A stretch of 64,000 nucleotides of DNA from positions 806,001-870,000 of the forward strand of contig JADJCP010000001.1 in the NCBI GenBank assembly GCA_016703155.1, given 5' to 3'. This document shows, one piece after another, positions 36,586 to 45,832 of the stretch. Each line of letters opens with the position of its first letter. Within the stretch, counting starts at the first letter, position 1. The notes beneath the pieces were generated by a model. That model was not told where the DNA came from, did not search any database, and saw only the letters and a list, made by a program, of their open reading frames with translations. Made by a program: the position numbers and the translations under genes. The DNA is from Hydrogenophilales bacterium (GTDB lineage Bacteria; Pseudomonadota; Gammaproteobacteria; Burkholderiales; Thiobacillaceae).

Positions 36586-37585
36586 CTACAAGCCCTTGAG
36601 GAACGCGAGTAGCGGATCATCGGGCCGATATCGGCCAGGCTTGACGTCTGGTGGCTTCGTCTTGTCCAGAACAGCCTGCTTCATCGCCAAATCGGCATCC
36701 AGATAGATCTGAGTCGTCTCGATCGACTCATGCCCGAGCCATAGTGCGATCGTCGATTGCTCAACGCCCTCTTGCAGCAAGTCCATGGCAGTCGTGTGAC
36801 GCAGCACGTGTGGGCTCACACGCTTGCTCTTCAGTGACGGGCATTTCTCAGCGGCGGTTCTGACGTGCTTGTTGAGCAGGTAGTGCACGCCGTGAGAACT
36901 CAGAATGCCACCGCGTGCGTTCGGGAACAGCGGCTGGTCCTCAGTCAGCGGCGGTTCTCGTGACCACGCGGCCAGTACTACGCGCGTGTTCTTGCTCAGT
37001 GGCGTGCACCGTTCCTTGCGTCCCTTGCCGATGACCCGGACGTGGGCACCAACGCCGACGTGCAGATCATCATGCTTCAGGCTTGTCCAGCTCCGACAGC
37101 CTCAACCCGGTCTGCACAGCCAGCAGCAGCAATGCGTGATCACGGCGACCCGACCAGTTTCGCTGATCCGGCGCAGCAAGCAGTGCGTCAACCTCCTGAC
37201 GGTTGAGGAATGGCACCAGCCCGCGCGTGAACCGCTTGGCCGGGATTGCCAGAACGCGTTGGATCTGTGCCGAGTGCGTCGGCGCTTTCGAACGCCGCGA
37301 AGCGGAAGAACGAGTGCACAGCCGTCAACCGCAGGTTGCGCGTGCGGGCGGTAATGCCACGTGCCCGCTCCATTTCGTCAAGGAAGGCCATCACCAGCGG
37401 CGCATCAATGTCGTCCAGCGCCAGTGCCGAGGGTGTCTTGCGCAGACGTTTGTGCACGAATTGCAGCAGCATCTTGAAGGTGTCGCGGTACGAAGCAATC
37501 GTGTGCGCACTGGCTTGGCGCTGCTGCATCAGGCGCTGGGTAAAGAACCGCTCCGGAGAACACCGAAATTGGGTTGGTCACTCAT
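36586..37585 (-). pseudogene. ritC: tyrosine recombinase RitC, frameshifted
   Basis: The catalytic domain is clear at the 3' end (HVLRHTTAMDLLQ, LWLGHESIETTQIYLDAD with the nucleophile Tyr) and the core-binding domain upstream (SAHTIASYRDTFKMLLQFV). The frame breaks at three places: a missing base near 37553-37557, an extra C at 37270-37271 and an extra C at 37087-37088 (plus strand). Corrected, it would be about 330 residues, starting at the ATG at 37585 that overlaps the ritB stop by four bases. Confidence 0.82.
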
Positions 37586-38520
37586 GACGACTCTCCCCAG
37601 CGCCGCTCCAGCCGGACCATCGCTTGGGCCATCAACTCGGGGTTGGCGCTCAGGTACCAGTAGGTGCCAGATATGCAGACGTGCCCGAGGTAGGTCGACA
37701 GCAGCGGCATCTCACGCCCTGGGTCCTTGTCCGCCTGGTACCACCGCGTCAGTGTCTGAACGGCGAAGCGATGCCTGAAGTCATGCAGCCGTGGCCCCTT
37801 GCTCGCACCGACCGCGCGCAGGCCCGTGCTGTGTGACAGTGAGTAGAAGGTTCGATGGACATGGCCGCTGTCGAGGCGAGTGCCGCGACGCGAGACGAAC
37901 ACGTAGGTGGAGACTGGATAGTGGAAGAACTGGTCGCGACGGGTGAGGTAGTCGGCCAGTACTGCGCAGACGGACGAATGAATTGGCACCAGCCGCCACT
38001 GACCGAACTTGGCGCCACGAATCGTCAGGACCGCCTGCTTGAGGTCGACGTCGGCAAGCTTGAGATTCAGCGCTTCGGACAGGCGCATGCCCGTTACACT
38101 GAGCAGGCCGATCAAGCCGTGGAACACCCACGGGCGGAGCGGCGTCGACGGCCAGGCTACAGGAAGTTCCAACGCCGCATCCAACAGCCGCCTGATCTCG
38201 TCCTCGGTGTACAGGTGTGGTCTGGCGCGCGTGGAGTGGTGTGGCAATAGGCCGAGCGGAGGGATCTCCGTGCGACTGTCGGTGGCGCTGCGATGGCGGG
38301 CGAAGCCGCGCACGAAGCAAAGCCGGCGGGCCCACTCGGCGGGTTGTACCGATGCACATTGAGCCCACTCAACCGCCAGGCGGACGCTGATGTGCTCGGC
38401 GTAGTGCTCTTCCATGAAGCTGACGAACCGCGGCAACAACAGCCCTTCGTCGTGCATCTTGTAGCCCAGCCCTCGGCGCAGATCGATGTATTCCTGCATG
38501 GCTTCGCGCAAGGTGTTCAT
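37582..38520 (-). CDS. ritB: tyrosine recombinase RitB
   Basis: A 312-residue recombinase, the only intact one of the trio. It has an N-terminal core-binding domain (MNTLREAMQEYIDLRRGLGY) and catalytic residues Arg in TGMRLSEAL, HxxR in HDFRHRFA, His in LGHV and Tyr in YWYLSANPEL. The ATG at 38520 overlaps the expected ritA stop. RIT recombinases are believed to act together to move the element. Confidence 0.88.
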   Translation of the reverse strand: MNTLREAMQEYIDLRRGLGYKMHDEGLLLPRFVSFMEEHYAEHISVRLAVEWAQCASVQPAEWARRLCFVRGFARHRSATDSRTEIPPLGLLPHHSTRARPHLYTEDEIRRLLDAALELPVAWPSTPLRPWVFHGLIGLLSVTGMRLSEALNLKLADVDLKQAVLTIRGAKFGQWRLVPIHSSVCAVLADYLTRRDQFFHYPVSTYVFVSRRGTRLDSGHVHRTFYSLSHSTGLRAVGASKGPRLHDFRHRFAVQTLTRWYQADKDPGREMPLLSTYLGHVCISGTYWYLSANPELMAQAMVRLERRWGESS

Positions 38521-39760
38521 CGTGCACTCCCGGGCAGGCCATGACCACGGTTCGCAACGCATCCAGATCTACCTTGGCATAGATGCTGGTGGTCTGTGGG
38601 CTGCGGTGGCGCAGCACCTGGCCGATCTCGGGCAGCGACGCGCCTTGTTGCAGCATGTGAGCGGCCAAGGCATGCCGGAACTGATGCGAGCCACGATGCG
38701 GTGCGTCGACCTTAGCCCGCTCAAGCGCGTAGCGCACGATTGAGCCCACGCCATCGGATCCGTCCAGCAGACCGCGGATCGGCGCCATAGAACGAAGGAA
38801 GAGATGTCGGTCCCCACAGGTCGGTCGACCGTGCTGCAGATACGCGGCAATGGCAGTGCCAACATCGGCGGGCAGCGGCAGTAAGCTCTGTCGTCCACCC
38901 TTGCCGTGAATGCGCAGTTGCGCCAGGTCCCAGTCAATGTCGTCCAGAGTCAGTCTGATGATCTCGCAGGCGCGCAGCCTGAGACGCGCCAGAAGCAGCA
39001 GGACAGCACGATCACGTAGGCCAACCGCGGTCAATCGGTTGCAGCTGTCGATAGCGCGCTGTGCGTGCTCGGCAGCGATCGCCTTGGGAATCGGCGGCGT
39101 GGTCGTCCAGGTGGCGACGGACGGTGCGCTGGCGGCGAGCCCGGCTGAGACTTCGCCCCGGAACTCGCAGAAGCGCAGGAAAGACCGCAACGCCTTGGCA
39201 ACACCCTTCACAGCCGGGGGCCATGCGCTTCGACTCTTGTCGAACGAACGCGATAGAGTCGCTCGGGCAAAGGTCATGCAGGCAGACCTCCGCTTGCCCG
39301 AAGCGCCAGACCAGGAACTGCCGGGCCAATCTGATGTAAGTGTCAACGGAGGCCGCCGCCAGCCCTTGATTGCGTTGTAGGTGTTGCGCGAAGTCGGTAG
39401 CGACGAGGTCAACAGCCGTCGTGCATGAAGCAGCGGCAGCGCAGAGCCCTCGCTCACGCAGAAATAGCAGCAGTAGTGTCAGCGCTTGTCGCTCTGGCGG
39501 CGCGTCTCAGTGCGTCGCGAGCGGCGCCGAGCCCGACTGCGCTGAAATCGTTCGATGTCGTCGTCAGTCAGTACTTCAACGTCAATGCCGCGCTCCTCGA
39601 ACCATCGGCCAAAAGCCAATGCGTGTCTCGCCACGATGCAGGCGTAGCCCGCCGAGTATTGTTGACTGCTCAGCCAGGTGACGAACGAGCCGAGGTGCTC
39701 AGCAGACGTGCCGCCAATCGCGCGGACCCGCGCATCGGCTATCTCGTAGGAATGCTCCAT
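38517..39760 (-). pseudogene. ritA: tyrosine recombinase RitA, frameshifted
   Basis: The start at 39760 has a perfect AAGGAGGT five bases upstream. The N-terminal part (MEHSYEIADARVRAIGG) and catalytic part (LRLRACEIIRLTLDDIDW; HQFRHALAAHMLQQ; LRHRSPQTTSIYAKVD) lie in different frames. Breaks are near 39483, at the G5 run 39217-39221 (one G too many) and near 38530-38540, where one base is missing before the natural stop overlapping ritB. Corrected length would be about 414 residues. Confidence 0.8.
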
Positions 39761-39854
39761 GATGACCTCCTTGAGGGCGGAATTGCCCGACAACGAGGAT
39801 GACAATGTTCAGCGAACATCGTAGGCAGCCTTAGGTAGATCAGGGCGTCAAGTC

Positions 39855-39917
39855 CGCACGGGACATAGTTCGGTGCGGGAGATAGTCCAGCCTATGTACT
39901 GAAGTCCATAGGCTGGA
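39855..39917 (-). repeat. RIT right terminal inverted repeat and flanking palindrome
   Basis: Read on the minus strand, CTGGACTATCTCCCGC (39890-39875), one spacer base, CCGAACTATGTCCCG repeats the left end with one change. Outside it lies a perfect palindrome, CCAGCCTATG (39887-39896) and CATAGGCTGG (39907-39916), that has no partner on the left. It ends in the GCTGGA direct repeat. Confidence 0.75.
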
Positions 39918-39999
39918 GACGACGGCCCTGTATGCCCAGGTCGCCACCGACATCCTACGTGAGGTCGTCAGTCCTCTTGAACGCTTGAACACCACGTAG
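39913..39999 (+). pseudogene. IS91-associated integrase, 3' part
   Basis: In frame with the 5' part when the RIT element is removed: CTG GAG then TTALYAQVATDILREVVSP and LERLNTT, stop TAG at 39997-39999. This supplies the catalytic tyrosine (ALYAQVAT) lost from the 36495 fragment and proves the insertion. Confidence 0.85.
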
Positions 40000-40006
40000 G
40001 CCCGCC

Positions 40007-41173
40007 ATGGGGCGGGTCGCCCTCGAGGTTGCGGATATCTTCCGCGCCCATGGGCCGGCGTGGCGTGCGCGGCAGGCGGGACACCTTAGCCTCGCGCAAT
40101 TGAAGATCATGTCGGCCATCGAACAGTGCCGCACAGCGGCGCTGGGGGGCCATGCGCTGCGCTGCGACGCCTGCGACCACGTCGAGGTCAGCTACAACTC
40201 CTGCCGCAACCGGCACTGCCCGAAGTGCCAGGCCAAGGCCGCGCAACGCTGGCTTGAAGCCCGACAGGCCGATCTCCTGCCGGTGGAGTACTACCACGTC
40301 GTCTTCACCCTGCCCGAGCCGATCGGCGCGCTCGCCTACACGAACAAGACCGTGATTTACCGGCTGCTCTTCGACATGGCGGCCGAAACCCTGATGACCA
40401 TCGCCGCCGACCCCAAGCATCTTGGGGCGCGTATCGGCGCCACCCTGGTCCTGCACACCTGGGGCTCGGCGATGACCCATCATCCCCACGTGCACGGCAT
40501 CGTACCTGGCGGCGGGCTGTCGCTGGACGGTAGCCGCTGGATCGCCTGCCGGCGCGGCTTCTTCCTGCCCGTGCGCGTGCTGTCCCGGCTGTTCCGTCGG
40601 CGCTTCATCGAGGAATTGGCGAAGCTCCACGCGGCCGGACAGTTCCGCTTCTTCGGTGACCACGCCGACCTGGCCGATCCAGGCGCCTTCGCCCGTTGGC
40701 TGGCGCCCCTGCGAGAAACCGAGTGGGTGATCTACGCCAAGCGTCCCTTCGCCGGGCCCGAAGCGGTGCTCGCCTACCTGTCGCGCTATACCCATCGGGT
40801 GGCCATCGCCAACTCGCGGTTGGTCGCCATGGAGGGCAACCACGTGTCCTTCCGCTGGAAGGATTACCGGGCGAAGGGGCGGACCCGGCACAAGACCCTG
40901 ACACTGGCGGCCGACGAGTTCATGCGGCGCTTCCTTTTGCATGGCTTGCCCACCGGCTTCCATCGCATCCGCCACTATGGCCTGTTGGCCAATGCTGGCC
41001 GCAAAGCGCATCTGGCCAAAGCGCGCCAACTGCTTGAAGCGCCGCCGTCCGAGCCGGTCAGCGACGAGGTCGAGGCGACCGCCGTGCCGACCTTCGTTTG
41101 CCGCTGCTGCGGCGCCGCCATGCGCATCGTCGAGGTCTTCCCGCGCAGGCCAAATATCCGAGCGCCGCCATGA
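40007..41173 (+). CDS. IS91-family HUH transposase
   Basis: A 388-residue rolling-circle transposase. It has an N-terminal zinc finger (LRCDACDHVEVSYNSCRNRHCPKCQ), the HUH metal motif HHPHVHGIVPGGG and a catalytic-tyrosine region YLSRYTHRVAIAN. The C-terminus has another Cys group (FVCRCCGAA). It begins eight bases after the integrase stop, the usual order integrase then transposase in this group. It appears intact, so the element may still move or mobilise flanking DNA. Confidence 0.9.
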   Translation: MGRVALEVADIFRAHGPAWRARQAGHLSLAQLKIMSAIEQCRTAALGGHALRCDACDHVEVSYNSCRNRHCPKCQAKAAQRWLEARQADLLPVEYYHVVFTLPEPIGALAYTNKTVIYRLLFDMAAETLMTIAADPKHLGARIGATLVLHTWGSAMTHHPHVHGIVPGGGLSLDGSRWIACRRGFFLPVRVLSRLFRRRFIEELAKLHAAGQFRFFGDHADLADPGAFARWLAPLRETEWVIYAKRPFAGPEAVLAYLSRYTHRVAIANSRLVAMEGNHVSFRWKDYRAKGRTRHKTLTLAADEFMRRFLLHGLPTGFHRIRHYGLLANAGRKAHLAKARQLLEAPPSEPVSDEVEATAVPTFVCRCCGAAMRIVEVFPRRPNIRAPP

Positions 41174-41598
41174 CGATCCTCGGGCGGTTCCCTCAGGGGT
41201 GCAATCAGGCCTGGGTTATCGGTCGCCGGGATTCCGGCATCGAGGCAACGTCGTTGTCGCCGCTCGCCAAAGCGGGCGTCTTCAGGCCAGGTGACCCTAA
41301 CATGCGCCTCGCGAAACTTAACCCAGAGGGGAGATTCAGGTCGGGCACGTCGCCGGCAACACCAGGTTTCGCCGTTCCAAATGACAGGGACCCGCTTAAA
41401 ATCCCCATAGGTCGGCACGAGCTCCAACCGCCTCACCCACTGCCCGCGGTTTCCTCCTTCGAGGTTTATTCAACGTCTGCCCGTACACGCCAGTGGGGCA
41501 TCCGTGCGTCGTCACGTTCAGGGCAGACATCGAACAAACCTAAACCGTAGCAGCCGTATCTTCTTATCCTCCCGCCCCCTCGAAGCGGCCAGCCGCGA
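41174..41598. other. non-coding segment after IS91 transposase
   Basis: I see no gene in these 425 bases. They should contain the 3' end of the IS91 unit, but I cannot place its terminus from sequence alone. Confidence 0.4.
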
Positions 41599-42480
41599 TC
41601 AATCGACGCTGTTTGTTGCGGTGGTTGTGCTGCGCAGCCGGATTTTATGCGTCTTGCCCGCGCGCTCGATGGTTAAGCTGCCGCTCCAAGCGTTGTCCTT
41701 GCATGGACCGCTGAGCCATTTCACCATGTTGGTCGCGGCATCGAACACATAGGTGCCCTCGCCGTAGTAATCGCCGCTGCGCTTGTGCGAGATACGATAC
41801 TTGCCACCGGCCAGCAGCTCGATGTGGCCGAGGAACAAGGGCGGATTCCCGACCGCGCCGTAGGACATGAGGTGGTAATTACCCAATCGCGGTACCGAAG
41901 CCGGATGGGTGGCGGCGACCCTTTGCAGGTCTGGAGTCGAACTTGAACCCGTGGACATGGCGGCGGGCCTCGGTGCCGCAGGCGTTGTCGGCTCGCCACC
42001 CGCCACTTTGCGGAAATAGACCGGTAAGAGCCAGCGGTCATAGCTCGCGGCGTAGCCCTCGAAGTGAACCTTGAACTCGCCTTCGTGCTCGCCGCCCGCG
42101 GTGCCGACGTCGATGATGGTCGCCTTGTCCCAGGCCCCCGTGGTGCTCACTTCAATGCGCTCATCACGCTGATACGCCGCTTTCGATACTCCGGCGGAGG
42201 CCACCTTGGGTGTCACTTTGCGGAAATAGACAGGCAGGAGCCAGCGGTCATAGCTCGCGGCGTAGCCGATGAAGTGGACTTTGTACTCACCCTCATGCTC
42301 GCCTCCGGCGGCGCCAACCTCGATGATGGTCGCCCTGTCCCAGGCTCCGGTGGTGCTGACCTCGATGGTTTCGTTGAGCTGGTATGACGCTGCGGCCGCA
42401 TCAAGTCGCGCCGAGGCGATGAAGATCGACAGAATGATGGCAACACGAGTGAGATGCTTCAGCCAGGCTTGCGATTTCAT
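41599..42480 (-). CDS. secreted protein with two Tudor-like repeats
   Basis: A 293-residue protein with a Sec signal peptide (WLKHLTRVAIILSIFIASARLDAAAA) and two nearly identical modules of about 60 residues (roughly 36-92 and 105-165). Each runs from Y-Q-x-(N/R)-E-x-IEVSTTGAW to YAASYDRWLLPVYFRKV, resembling Tudor-knot/chromo-barrel folds (GY..SYDRW). The C-terminal part has YHLMSYGAVG and KYRISHKRSGDYYGEGTY, a small beta domain. I start at the ATG at 42480, where the signal peptide begins. Function unknown; a binding role in the envelope is an inference. Confidence 0.75.
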   Translation of the reverse strand: MKSQAWLKHLTRVAIILSIFIASARLDAAAASYQLNETIEVSTTGAWDRATIIEVGAAGGEHEGEYKVHFIGYAASYDRWLLPVYFRKVTPKVASAGVSKAAYQRDERIEVSTTGAWDKATIIDVGTAGGEHEGEFKVHFEGYAASYDRWLLPVYFRKVAGGEPTTPAAPRPAAMSTGSSSTPDLQRVAATHPASVPRLGNYHLMSYGAVGNPPLFLGHIELLAGGKYRISHKRSGDYYGEGTYVFDAATNMVKWLSGPCKDNAWSGSLTIERAGKTHKIRLRSTTTATNSVD

Positions 42481-42657
42481 GATGAAACTCAGCCCCCATT
42501 GAAGTAAAAAAATGCGCTTCGGCACGCGTCGGCAGGTTGTGACTCCATCCGAGGATAGCATTCCGGGTACGCCAACTCCACAACGTTGATTCCATGCGGT
42601 CTCACCCGATACAAGGGTAGAGTAGAGGCTTGGTCTTGTTTGGAGCGATTATTGGCC

Positions 42658-42903
42658 ATGTCTACAGATATCGAGGCTCGCATTGATGTATGTGGCGTAT
42701 GTTGTCCCCTACCGCTGGTCATGTTGGCTAAAGCAGTAAAAAGCCAAGCGCCGGGACATACTATCGAGGTCGTCGGCAACGATCCCATTTTCGAGACCTC
42801 TGTTCGGGATTTCTGTACTACACATGGGCATAGCGTGCTTGATACCAGAGCCGGGTCGGACCGACGCGTGACAATGCTGATCAGGTTGGGGAACGACATA
42901 TGA
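42658..42903 (+). CDS. TusA-family sulfur carrier
   Basis: An 81-residue TusA/SirA-fold protein with the CPxP motif in VCGVCCPLPLVML; the Cys can carry a persulfide. The ATG at 42658 fits family length. It overlaps the next gene, a DsrE2-like protein, by four bases. TusA and DsrE2 pairs are known in sulfur oxidisers as cytoplasmic sulfur-trafficking partners that feed Dsr or Hdr systems. Confidence 0.88.
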   Translation: MSTDIEARIDVCGVCCPLPLVMLAKAVKSQAPGHTIEVVGNDPIFETSVRDFCTTHGHSVLDTRAGSDRRVTMLIRLGNDI

Positions 42904-43469
42904 CATGTACAGCCCCACTTCAGGACTCGGTGCCCGCGCGCGCGGGAAAGAAAGGTGTGATCCTGCTGGCGAGCGGCGAGCTTGATAAGGCGATGCTGGC
43001 TTTCGAGGTTGCTACGGGCTTCCAGGCCATGGGAATGCAGATGAGCATGTGGTTCGTGCTTTATGGCGCCAACTGCTTGCGCAAGCCACGTTCATACCTG
43101 TCCCCAGCAAAATGGTTTAGCGGCTTGCGTGGCGGAGCAGGTCGGGTACCGGAGACTGACGTAGCACTGCAATATGTCGTGCGTGGCCTTAACCATGACG
43201 GAGCAAACCATCTGCCCTTGTCGCAACTAAATTTCGGCGGGCTTGGGCCGATGATAATCCGTCATATCACCCGCCGTAAGGGCATGCCGCAGCTGGAAGA
43301 CCTCATATTCAACGCTCGTGATATGGGGGTTCGTTTCACTATCTGCCAGATATGTGTCGATGCCATGGCAGTTTCCGTGCCAGACGATTTAATTGTCGCG
43401 GCCGATGTCAAAGGTGTCAGCGCGTACTACCTGGATATCGTCGACGCTGACTACAACGTCACGCTCTAA
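42900..43469 (+). CDS. DsrE2-like sulfurtransferase
   Basis: A 189-residue DsrE/DsrF-like family protein. The N-terminal strand GVILLASGELDKAMLAFEVA and the central hydrophobic MGMQMSMWFVLYGANCL are typical of DsrE2, as is a C-terminal CxxC in TICQICVDAMAV. It probably exchanges persulfide sulfur with the co-transcribed TusA-like protein. It lies nine bases ahead of the cyclic-di-GMP gene. Confidence 0.85.
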   Translation: MTCTAPLQDSVPARAGKKGVILLASGELDKAMLAFEVATGFQAMGMQMSMWFVLYGANCLRKPRSYLSPAKWFSGLRGGAGRVPETDVALQYVVRGLNHDGANHLPLSQLNFGGLGPMIIRHITRRKGMPQLEDLIFNARDMGVRFTICQICVDAMAVSVPDDLIVAADVKGVSAYYLDIVDADYNVTL

Positions 43470-43477
43470 ACGACGCC

Positions 43478-45778
43478 GTGACCTATATTCCCGCTTCGCC
43501 CGGCACATCTACTGGTCATATGGACGGCGCCAGTCAGGACCAGAATGATCCTGACCTCAGCCCGGAGGAGTTGTCGAGTCTGCTTGGCCTTGGCGAACGC
43601 CTGATAGCGGAACTTGATATTGACAGCGTGCTCGCATTGGTTTCGCAAACTGCCTGCGAGGTAGTTCAAGCCTTGACCCTGGTCGTGCCAGTGATTGACT
43701 TTGATCGGCAGACCTTCACCTATGCCGCCGCGAGTGGTGAATACGCTTCACTTGTTCATGGGCAGACCTTTCCGATCGACGAGGGCGCCTGCGGCTGGGT
43801 GTTGCAGCACAAGCGTCCGTTGTTATTCGGAATAGGCGGAACCTATGACCTGAACGTCAGTGCCAGGTGGGAGCCAGGCATGGCGTCGAGTCTTCTGGTA
43901 CCACTGATCAGTCGGGGTCGCTTAATTGGCGGTTTATCCGCCATGGGAAAGCAAGGTGGCGGTGCATTTACCGCGCGCGATTTGGCGGTGCTGACCCTCT
44001 TCGCGAACCAGGCCAGCATCGCTATCGATAATGCTCAATTGTTTCGCGCACTGCGCGAGGAAGAATTACGCGTCCGCCTCGTGCTCAATTCGGCTAGCGA
44101 AGCCATTTACGGCATCGATAACGCGGGATATTGCACCTTTGCAAATCCAGCCAGTCTTCGCATGCTCGGTTATCGGGACGAAGCGGAACTGATTGGCAAA
44201 GAGATGCATGCGACCATTCACCACAGCCACGCCGATGGGCGGCCTTTTCCGATATCAGATTGTCATATCCACCATTTGGTCTCGGACGGGCATGCGGCGC
44301 ACACTGACAGGGAAGTGCACTGGCGTAGAGATGGCACCCCTTTCCCAGTCGAATACTGGTCCCACCCGATGATCCGGGACGGCAAGATCATTGGTGCCGT
44401 GGTGACATTTATCGATATATCCGAGCGTAAACAAGCGGAAGAACAGATTCGTCATCTTGCCTATTTCGATCCACTGACCAATTTACCCAATCGCCGTTTG
44501 CTGATGGATCGGCTGCAACAGGCCATGATAAGCAGTAGCCGGGGCCGGGAATATGGCGCCTTGCTCATGCTGGATTTGGACCATTTCAAGGATCTGAACG
44601 ACACGCAGGGTCACGACGTTGGTGACAAACTGCTTGCCGAGGTGGCACACCGGCTGACGGAGAGCGTCCGTCAGGAAGATACCGTTTCGCGTTTGGGCGG
44701 CGACGAGTACGTGGTGATCGCTGAAGGGCTGGGAAAAGAGGAGGCTCCAGCTGCACTCCAAGCCGAGTTGATCGCTGAAAAGGTGCGTCTCGCGCTTGGC
44801 AAACCATATACCCTGTCCGCGGGCGGTCAATCTCACCACAGCACGCCCAGCATTGGCGTAACGCTGTTTCGCGGCCAGGATGTTGGCATTGATGTGCTAT
44901 TCAAACAGGCCGATGTAGCCCTCTACCAAGCCAAGAGCGAGGGCCGCAACACCATTCGTTTTTTCAATCCGGCAATGCAGGCAGCGATAGATTCCCGCAC
45001 GTTCATGGAGAACGCGTTGCGGCGCAGTTTGCGTCAGGACGAATTGAGGCTTTACTACCAACCCCAGGTCGATTGGCGCGGCAACTGGATCGGTGCCGAG
45101 GCCTTGCTTCGCTGGCTACCGCCGGGTGAGGCGTCGATCTCTCCAGCACACTTTATACCGATTGCGGAGGACACCGGGCTTATCCTGCCCATAGGGCACT
45201 GGGTGCTTAAAACGGCGTGCACACAATTGAAGTGCTGGGAAGTGGACTCCAGCACACGGGCATTGACCCTGGCGATCAACGTCAGTGCACGTCAGTTTCA
45301 TCAACCGGATTTCGTGGAACAGGTCTGGAACCAAATCACGATATCCGGCATTAACCCTAATTTGCTGAAACTCGAGCTCACTGAAAGTGTGGTACTGGAT
45401 CGGGTAGACGAAGTGATTAGTCGAATGCAGAAACTTAAGGCGCTTGGTGTGGCTTTTTCCCTGGATGATTTCGGTACCGGGTTTTCGTCGTTGTCCTATC
45501 TCAAACGCTTGCCCCTGGATCAGGTCAAGATTGATCAGTCGTTTATCCGCGATATCTCGGAGGATCCGAATGACACGGCTATCGTCCATGCAATCATTGC
45601 CATGAGTCAGTCGTTAGGGCTGGATGTTATCGCAGAGGGTGTCGAAACCCAGGCACAGCGCACGTTTCTGCACCAGTATGGGTGCGATAAGTTCCAAGGT
45701 TATTTATTTGGAAAACCGGTGCCCGCCGAGATTTTCGCTCTGGAACTGGCTGACGCGAATAGCCGCACTGGCCAATGA
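43478..45778 (+). CDS. GAF-PAS-GGDEF-EAL cyclic-di-GMP protein
   Basis: A 766-residue signalling protein: GAF domain (about 25-190), PAS (about 205-320), diguanylate cyclase with intact RLGGDEYVV and phosphodiesterase with intact EALLRW and DDFGTGFSSLSYLKRLP. No membrane segment, so it senses a cytoplasmic ligand. Start is uncertain: GTG at 43478 or ATG at 43520, neither with a good ribosome-binding site. The nine-base gap behind dsrE2 suggests it shares a transcript with the sulfur carriers. Confidence 0.92.
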   Translation: MTYIPASPGTSTGHMDGASQDQNDPDLSPEELSSLLGLGERLIAELDIDSVLALVSQTACEVVQALTLVVPVIDFDRQTFTYAAASGEYASLVHGQTFPIDEGACGWVLQHKRPLLFGIGGTYDLNVSARWEPGMASSLLVPLISRGRLIGGLSAMGKQGGGAFTARDLAVLTLFANQASIAIDNAQLFRALREEELRVRLVLNSASEAIYGIDNAGYCTFANPASLRMLGYRDEAELIGKEMHATIHHSHADGRPFPISDCHIHHLVSDGHAAHTDREVHWRRDGTPFPVEYWSHPMIRDGKIIGAVVTFIDISERKQAEEQIRHLAYFDPLTNLPNRRLLMDRLQQAMISSSRGREYGALLMLDLDHFKDLNDTQGHDVGDKLLAEVAHRLTESVRQEDTVSRLGGDEYVVIAEGLGKEEAPAALQAELIAEKVRLALGKPYTLSAGGQSHHSTPSIGVTLFRGQDVGIDVLFKQADVALYQAKSEGRNTIRFFNPAMQAAIDSRTFMENALRRSLRQDELRLYYQPQVDWRGNWIGAEALLRWLPPGEASISPAHFIPIAEDTGLILPIGHWVLKTACTQLKCWEVDSSTRALTLAINVSARQFHQPDFVEQVWNQITISGINPNLLKLELTESVVLDRVDEVISRMQKLKALGVAFSLDDFGTGFSSLSYLKRLPLDQVKIDQSFIRDISEDPNDTAIVHAIIAMSQSLGLDVIAEGVETQAQRTFLHQYGCDKFQGYLFGKPVPAEIFALELADANSRTGQ

Positions 45779-45832
45779 TGCGTCTGGCGGCGGAGGGATA
45801 GGCTTTCCTGAATACTCACTGCGTCTACATAA

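Larger units (their letters stand above)
36491..39917. mobile_element. RIT element (recombinase in trio) inserted in integrase gene
   Basis: About 3.4 kb between two copies of GCTGGA (36490-36495 and 39912-39917) carries three consecutive minus-strand tyrosine recombinase genes, each joined to the next by an ATGA overlap, and inverted repeats at both ends (CTGGACTATCTCCCGC plus CCGRACTATGTCCCG). This is the definition of a RIT element (ritA, ritB, ritC). It lies inside an integrase gene: joining the host sequence across the element restores reading KL-E-TTALYAQVATD. ritA and ritC carry single-base frameshifts as given, ritB is intact. Confidence 0.85.
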
